Of a stretch of 64,000 nt of DNA, positions 57,115-64,000 are shown piece by piece. Origin of the DNA: Cellulomonas endophytica (GTDB lineage: Bacteria; Actinomycetota; Actinomycetes; Actinomycetales; Cellulomonadaceae). The position numbers and the translations under genes were made by a program. The notes below the pieces were generated by a model. The model did no database searches, was not told the origin of the DNA, and saw only the letters and a program-made list of their open reading frames with translations. Each line of letters opens with the position of its first letter. Within the stretch, counting starts at the first letter, position 1. The stretch spans positions 1-64,000 of the forward strand of contig NZ_RWJX01000008.1 in assembly GCF_004123805.1 (NCBI RefSeq). Reading direction: 5' to 3'.

Positions 57115-57141
57115 CGACCCCCGCGCCCGGGCGTGTCGCCC
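57115..57141 (-). promoter_or_regulatory. 27-nt leader element shared with rpsJ (copy in the rpsL leader)
   Basis: Differs from 48329-48355 only at 57127 (C here, T there, plus strand). It lies 116-142 nt before the rpsL start and about 115 nt after the predicted transcription start. Confidence 0.6.
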
Positions 57142-57261
57142 CGGTCCGTCCCGCGCGCTCGACCCCGCGGTGCGAGGAGGGTGGCGTGGTGGCGTCCCGG
57201 TGCCCGTGGCATCGGCCGACGAGCACAGCACAGAGGCCCGACGACGCGGGCACGAGGTCCA

Positions 57262-57290
57262 ACGGTACCCGGCACCGCTCAGGCGGTCAA
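57262..57290 (-). promoter_or_regulatory. Promoter of rpsL-rpsG-fusA
   Basis: TTGACC (57285-57290) and TACCGT (57262-57267) on the minus strand are 17 bp apart, the best-looking promoter of the window. Predicted start near 57255. Confidence 0.7.
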
Positions 57291-57308
57291 AAGGCGGCGT
57301 GGGCCGCC
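57289..57308 (-). terminator. Intrinsic terminator of rpoB-rpoC
   Basis: In transcript sense GGCGGC-CCAC-GCCGCC is followed directly by TTTT. The T run is also the beginning of the rpsL -35 region (TTTTGACC), so terminator and promoter overlap. Confidence 0.7.
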
Positions 57309-57360
57309 CGTCCGGGCACCCCTGTCCAACGGGCCCCCGGTACCGGCGGGCTCGCGACGG

Positions 57361-61233
<3,873 letters not shown>

Positions 61234-61311
61234 GGGGGTCCTACTTCCTTCGGGTGCCGACGGGCCGGGCACGGTCCGTCGAGCGGGGGGAAAAGAATGA
61301 GGAAGGTGCGG

Positions 61312-61340
61312 GCCGCCCGGCCCCGGTGGGGCCGGGCGGC
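61312..61340 (-). terminator. Hairpin between rpoB and rpoC (attenuator or processing site)
   Basis: GCCGCCCGGCCCC (61312-61324), loop GGT, and its perfect complement (61328-61340) form a 13-bp stem 6 bases after the rpoB stop. In transcript sense it is followed by CCGCACCTTCCTCATTCTTTT, a pyrimidine-rich run with a late T tract. Confidence 0.6.
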
Positions 61341-61346
61341 TCGACG

Positions 61347-64000
61347 TCAGATCTCTTCGACGCTGCTGGCGTTCGGCCGGCGCGACAGGTCGATGCCGAG
61401 CTCCTCCGCCGCGCGGTAGACCTCGTCGTCGTTCTCCTTCATGTCGATCGTGACGCCGTCCGCGGACAGCACCTCGACGTTCAGGCAGAGCGACTGCATC
61501 TCCTTGAGGAGGACCTTGAAGGACTCCGGGATCCCCGAGTCGGGGATGTTCTCGCCCTTGACGATCGCCTCGTAGACCTTGACGCGGCCGGGCACGTCGT
61601 CGGACTTGATGGTCAGGAGCTCCTGCAGCGTGTAGGCGGCGCCGTACGCCTCGAGGGCCCAGACCTCCATCTCGCCGAACCGCTGGCCGCCGAACTGCGC
61701 CTTACCACCCAGCGGCTGCTGCGTGATCATCGAGTACGGGCCGGTCGAGCGGGCGTGGATCTTGTCGTCGACGAGGTGGTGGAGCTTGAGGATGTACATG
61801 TAGCCCACGGCCACCGGGTCCGGGAACGGCTCGCCGGAGCGGCCGTCGAACAGCCGCGCCTTGCCGTCGCCCTGGACCATCCGCTCGCCGTCCCGGTTGG
61901 GGCGCGTGCTGGACAGCAGGCCCGTGAGGACGCCCTCGGGCACGCCGTCGAAGACGGGGGTGCCGACCGGGGTGCCGGGCTCGGAGCGCTCGGCGATCTG
62001 CGGCACCTGGTCGCGCCACGTCAGGTCGTCGCCCTCGGCCAGCTCGATGTCCCAGCCCTGCTTCGCGACCCACCCGAGGTGGACCTCGAGGACCTGGCCG
62101 ACGTTCATGCGGCCGGGCACGCCCATGGGGTTGAGGACGACGTCGACCGGCGTCCCGTCCTCGAGGAACGGCATGTCCTCGACGGGCAGGATCTTGGAGA
62201 TGACGCCCTTGTTGCCGTGGCGGCCGGCGAGCTTGTCGCCGTCCGTGATCTTGCGGCGCTGGGCGATGTACACCCGGACCAGCTCGTTCACGCCGGCGGG
62301 CAGCTCGTCGCCGTCCTCGCGGCTGAACGTGCGCACCTCGATGACCGTGCCGGACTCGCCGTGGGGCACCTTGAGCGAGGTGTCGCGCACCTCGCGCGCC
62401 TTCTCGCCGAAGATCGCGCGGAGCAGGCGCTCCTCCGGGGTCAGCTCCGTCTCGCCCTTGGGCGTGACCTTGCCGACGAGCACGTCGCCCGCCGCGACCT
62501 CGGCGCCGATGCGGATGATCCCCCGCTCGTCGAGGTCCGCGAGGACCTCCTCGGAGACGTTCGGGATGTCCCGCGTGATCTCCTCGGGGCCGAGCTTCGT
62601 GTCGCGCGCGTCGACCTCGTGCTCCTCGATGTGGATCGACGAGAGGACGTCGTCCTGCACGAGGCGCTGGCTGAGGATGATCGCGTCCTCGTAGTTGTGG
62701 CCCTCCCACGACATGAACGCGACGAGGAGGTTGCGGCCGAGCGCGAGCTCGCCCTCGTCCGTCGCCGGGCCGTCGGCCAGCACGGAGCCGACCTCGACGC
62801 GGGCGCCGTTCTCGACGAGGACGCGCTGGTTGTAGCTCGTGCCCTGGTTCGAGCGGCGGAACTTCGCCACGCGGTACGTGGACGTCGTCGCGTCGTCGTT
62901 GGCGACGGTGATGAGGTCCGCGGAGACCTCCGTCACCACGCCGGGCTTCGTCGCGACGATGACGTCGCCGGCGTCGACGGCCGCACGGCGCTCCATGCCG
63001 GTGCCGACGAGCGGCGCCTCGGAGCGGACCAGCGGCACGGCCTGGCGCTGCATGTTCGCGCCCATGAGGGCGCGGTTCGCGTCGTCGTGCTCGAGGAACG
63101 GGATGAGGGCGGTCGCGACCGACACCATCTGGCGCGGCGAGACGTCCATGTAGTCCACGGTCGCGCCCGGCACGAGGTCGGGCTCGCCGCCCTTCATGCG
63201 GACGAGGACGCGGTCCTCCTGGAACGTGCCGTCCGCGTTGAGCAGGACGTTGGCCTGGGCGATGACGTGGCGGTCCTCGTCGTCGGCCGTGAGGTAGTGG
63301 ACCTCGTCGGTGACGATGCCGTCGACGACCCGGCGGTACGGCGTCTCGACGAACCCGAAGGGGTTGATGCGCCCGTAGGTGGCCAGCGACCCGATGAGGC
63401 CGATGTTCGGGCCCTCGGGGGTCTCGATGGGGCACATGCGGCCGTAGTGCGACGGGTGGACGTCGCGGACCTCCATGCCGGCGCGGTCGCGCGACAGACC
63501 ACCCGGGCCGAGGGCCGACAGACGCCGCTTGTGCGTCAGGCCCGCGAGCGGGTTGTTCTGGTCCATGAACTGCGACAGCTGGCTCGTCCCGAAGAACTCC
63601 TTGATGGAGGCCACGACGGGACGGATGTTGATGAGCGTCTGCGGCGTGATCGCCTCGACGTCCTGGGTCGTCATGCGCTCGCGCACGACGCGCTCCATCC
63701 GCGACAGGCCCGTGCGGACCTGGTTCTGGATGAGCTCGCCCACGGCGCGGATGCGGCGGTTGCCGAAGTGGTCGATGTCGTCGGTCTCGACGCGCACCTC
63801 GACGGCCTCGCCGGCGCGCTGCCCGGGCAGGGCGTCGACCTCGGTGTGCAGGGCGGCGAGGTACTTGATCGTCGCGACGACGTCGGCCACGGACAGGACG
63901 GAGTCCGCGAGCGGCACGTCGATGCCGAGCTTCTTGTTCACCTTGTAGCGGCCGACCTTCGCGAGGTCGTAGCGCTTGGGGTTGAAGTAGAAGTTCTCGA
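61347..64000 (-). CDS. rpoB: DNA-directed RNA polymerase subunit beta, 5' end missing
   Basis: The last 884 or so residues are present; the frame is still open at base 64000 ([25 protein letters not shown]). The rifampicin region [33 protein letters not shown] lies around 63500-63590, with wild-type Gln, Asp, His and Ser at the main resistance positions and Ala (63543-63545) where E. coli has Ser522. The C-terminal part has [37 protein letters not shown] and a 40-residue tail ending SSVEEI. Its promoter lies outside the window. Confidence 0.99.
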   Translation of the reverse strand, partial: ENFYFNPKRYDLAKVGRYKVNKKLGIDVPLADSVLSVADVVATIKYLAALHTEVDALPGQRAGEAVEVRVETDDIDHFGNRRIRAVGELIQNQVRTGLSRMERVVRERMTTQDVEAITPQTLINIRPVVASIKEFFGTSQLSQFMDQNNPLAGLTHKRRLSALGPGGLSRDRAGMEVRDVHPSHYGRMCPIETPEGPNIGLIGSLATYGRINPFGFVETPYRRVVDGIVTDEVHYLTADDEDRHVIAQANVLLNADGTFQEDRVLVRMKGGEPDLVPGATVDYMDVSPRQMVSVATALIPFLEHDDANRALMGANMQRQAVPLVRSEAPLVGTGMERRAAVDAGDVIVATKPGVVTEVSADLITVANDDATTSTYRVAKFRRSNQGTSYNQRVLVENGARVEVGSVLADGPATDEGELALGRNLLVAFMSWEGHNYEDAIILSQRLVQDDVLSSIHIEEHEVDARDTKLGPEEITRDIPNVSEEVLADLDERGIIRIGAEVAAGDVLVGKVTPKGETELTPEERLLRAIFGEKAREVRDTSLKVPHGESGTVIEVRTFSREDGDELPAGVNELVRVYIAQRRKITDGDKLAGRHGNKGVISKILPVEDMPFLEDGTPVDVVLNPMGVPGRMNVGQVLEVHLGWVAKQGWDIELAEGDDLTWRDQVPQIAERSEPGTPVGTPVFDGVPEGVLTGLLSSTRPNRDGERMVQGDGKARLFDGRSGEPFPDPVAVGYMYILKLHHLVDDKIHARSTGPYSMITQQPLGGKAQFGGQRFGEMEVWALEAYGAAYTLQELLTIKSDDVPGRVKVYEAIVKGENIPDSGIPESFKVLLKEMQSLCLNVEVLSADGVTIDMKENDDEVYRAAEELGIDLSRRPNASSVEEI

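Larger units (their letters stand above)
57000..57360 (-). other. Non-coding region between rpoC and rpsL
   Basis: The 361 bases carry, in transcript order, the rpoC terminator (57289-57308), the rpsL promoter (57262-57290), and a leader of about 255 nt with the 27-nt element shared with rpsJ (57115-57141). No gene is supported. Confidence 0.75.

Overview
The window is a chromosomal segment from a very GC-rich actinobacterium. Third codon positions are almost all G or C, GTG starts are common, and many genes seem to lack a 5' leader. The gene order is the conserved actinobacterial one: rpoB-rpoC, rpsL-rpsG-fusA-tuf, the S10/spc/alpha ribosomal clusters, rplM-rpsI-glmM, then glmS, acpS, nnr, alr and the tsa genes. 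S14 and L36 are zinc-binding forms, rpsD is not in the alpha cluster, and RpoB reads [17 protein letters not shown] in its rifampicin region. As I recall, these traits fit the Micrococcales/Kineosporiales side of the Actinomycetia better than mycobacteria; that placement is inference.

Layout. 0-9.9 kb: the tail of a probable carboxylate-amine ligase, an SDR oxidoreductase, tsaD, a nitroreductase and the minus-strand train nnr-alr-tsaE-tsaB-rimI-sulfurtransferase, whose genes overlap by GTGA. It covers NAD(P)HX repair, D-alanine supply and the t6A tRNA modification. 8.9-18 kb: an LLM flavoprotein, acpS, glmS, coaA, a putative lipoprotein, a DedA membrane protein, def and glmM. 18.1-22.8 kb: rplM-rpsI, an ABC-F ATPase, a DUF5709 protein and truA. 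22.9-28.2 kb: an assimilatory sulfate-reduction operon (sulfite reductase, CysX-like zinc ribbon, APS reductase, cysD, cysN) preceded by a cysteine-containing leader peptide of 37 residues. 28.2-31.5 kb: an unrecognised protein, a ROK kinase, an alpha/beta hydrolase and a TetR regulator. 31.7-48.3 kb: the alpha, spc and S10 ribosomal clusters with secY, adk, map, infA and rpoA. 48.9-52.2 kb: a DUF485 plus acetate-type symporter pair and an AbiEi/DUF559-like gene. 52.5-64 kb: tuf, fusA, rpsG, rpsL, rpoC and a partial rpoB.

Most of the window is core translation and transcription machinery, and I see no IS element, prophage, CRISPR array, rRNA or tRNA. The less ordinary signals are in the non-coding parts. 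The long leaders of rpsL and rpsJ share a 27-nt element differing at one base. The 270-bp gap between rpsQ and rplN carries a promoter and a two-domain foldable leader ending at the rplN ribosome binding site. The sulfate operon has a peptide leader with two mutually exclusive hairpins. Several perfect hairpins of 11-15 bp sit at operon boundaries, including one between rpoB and rpoC and one inside the 3' end of truA. About a dozen genes carry a TANNNT-like box 6-8 bp before the start codon, which predicts leaderless mRNAs.
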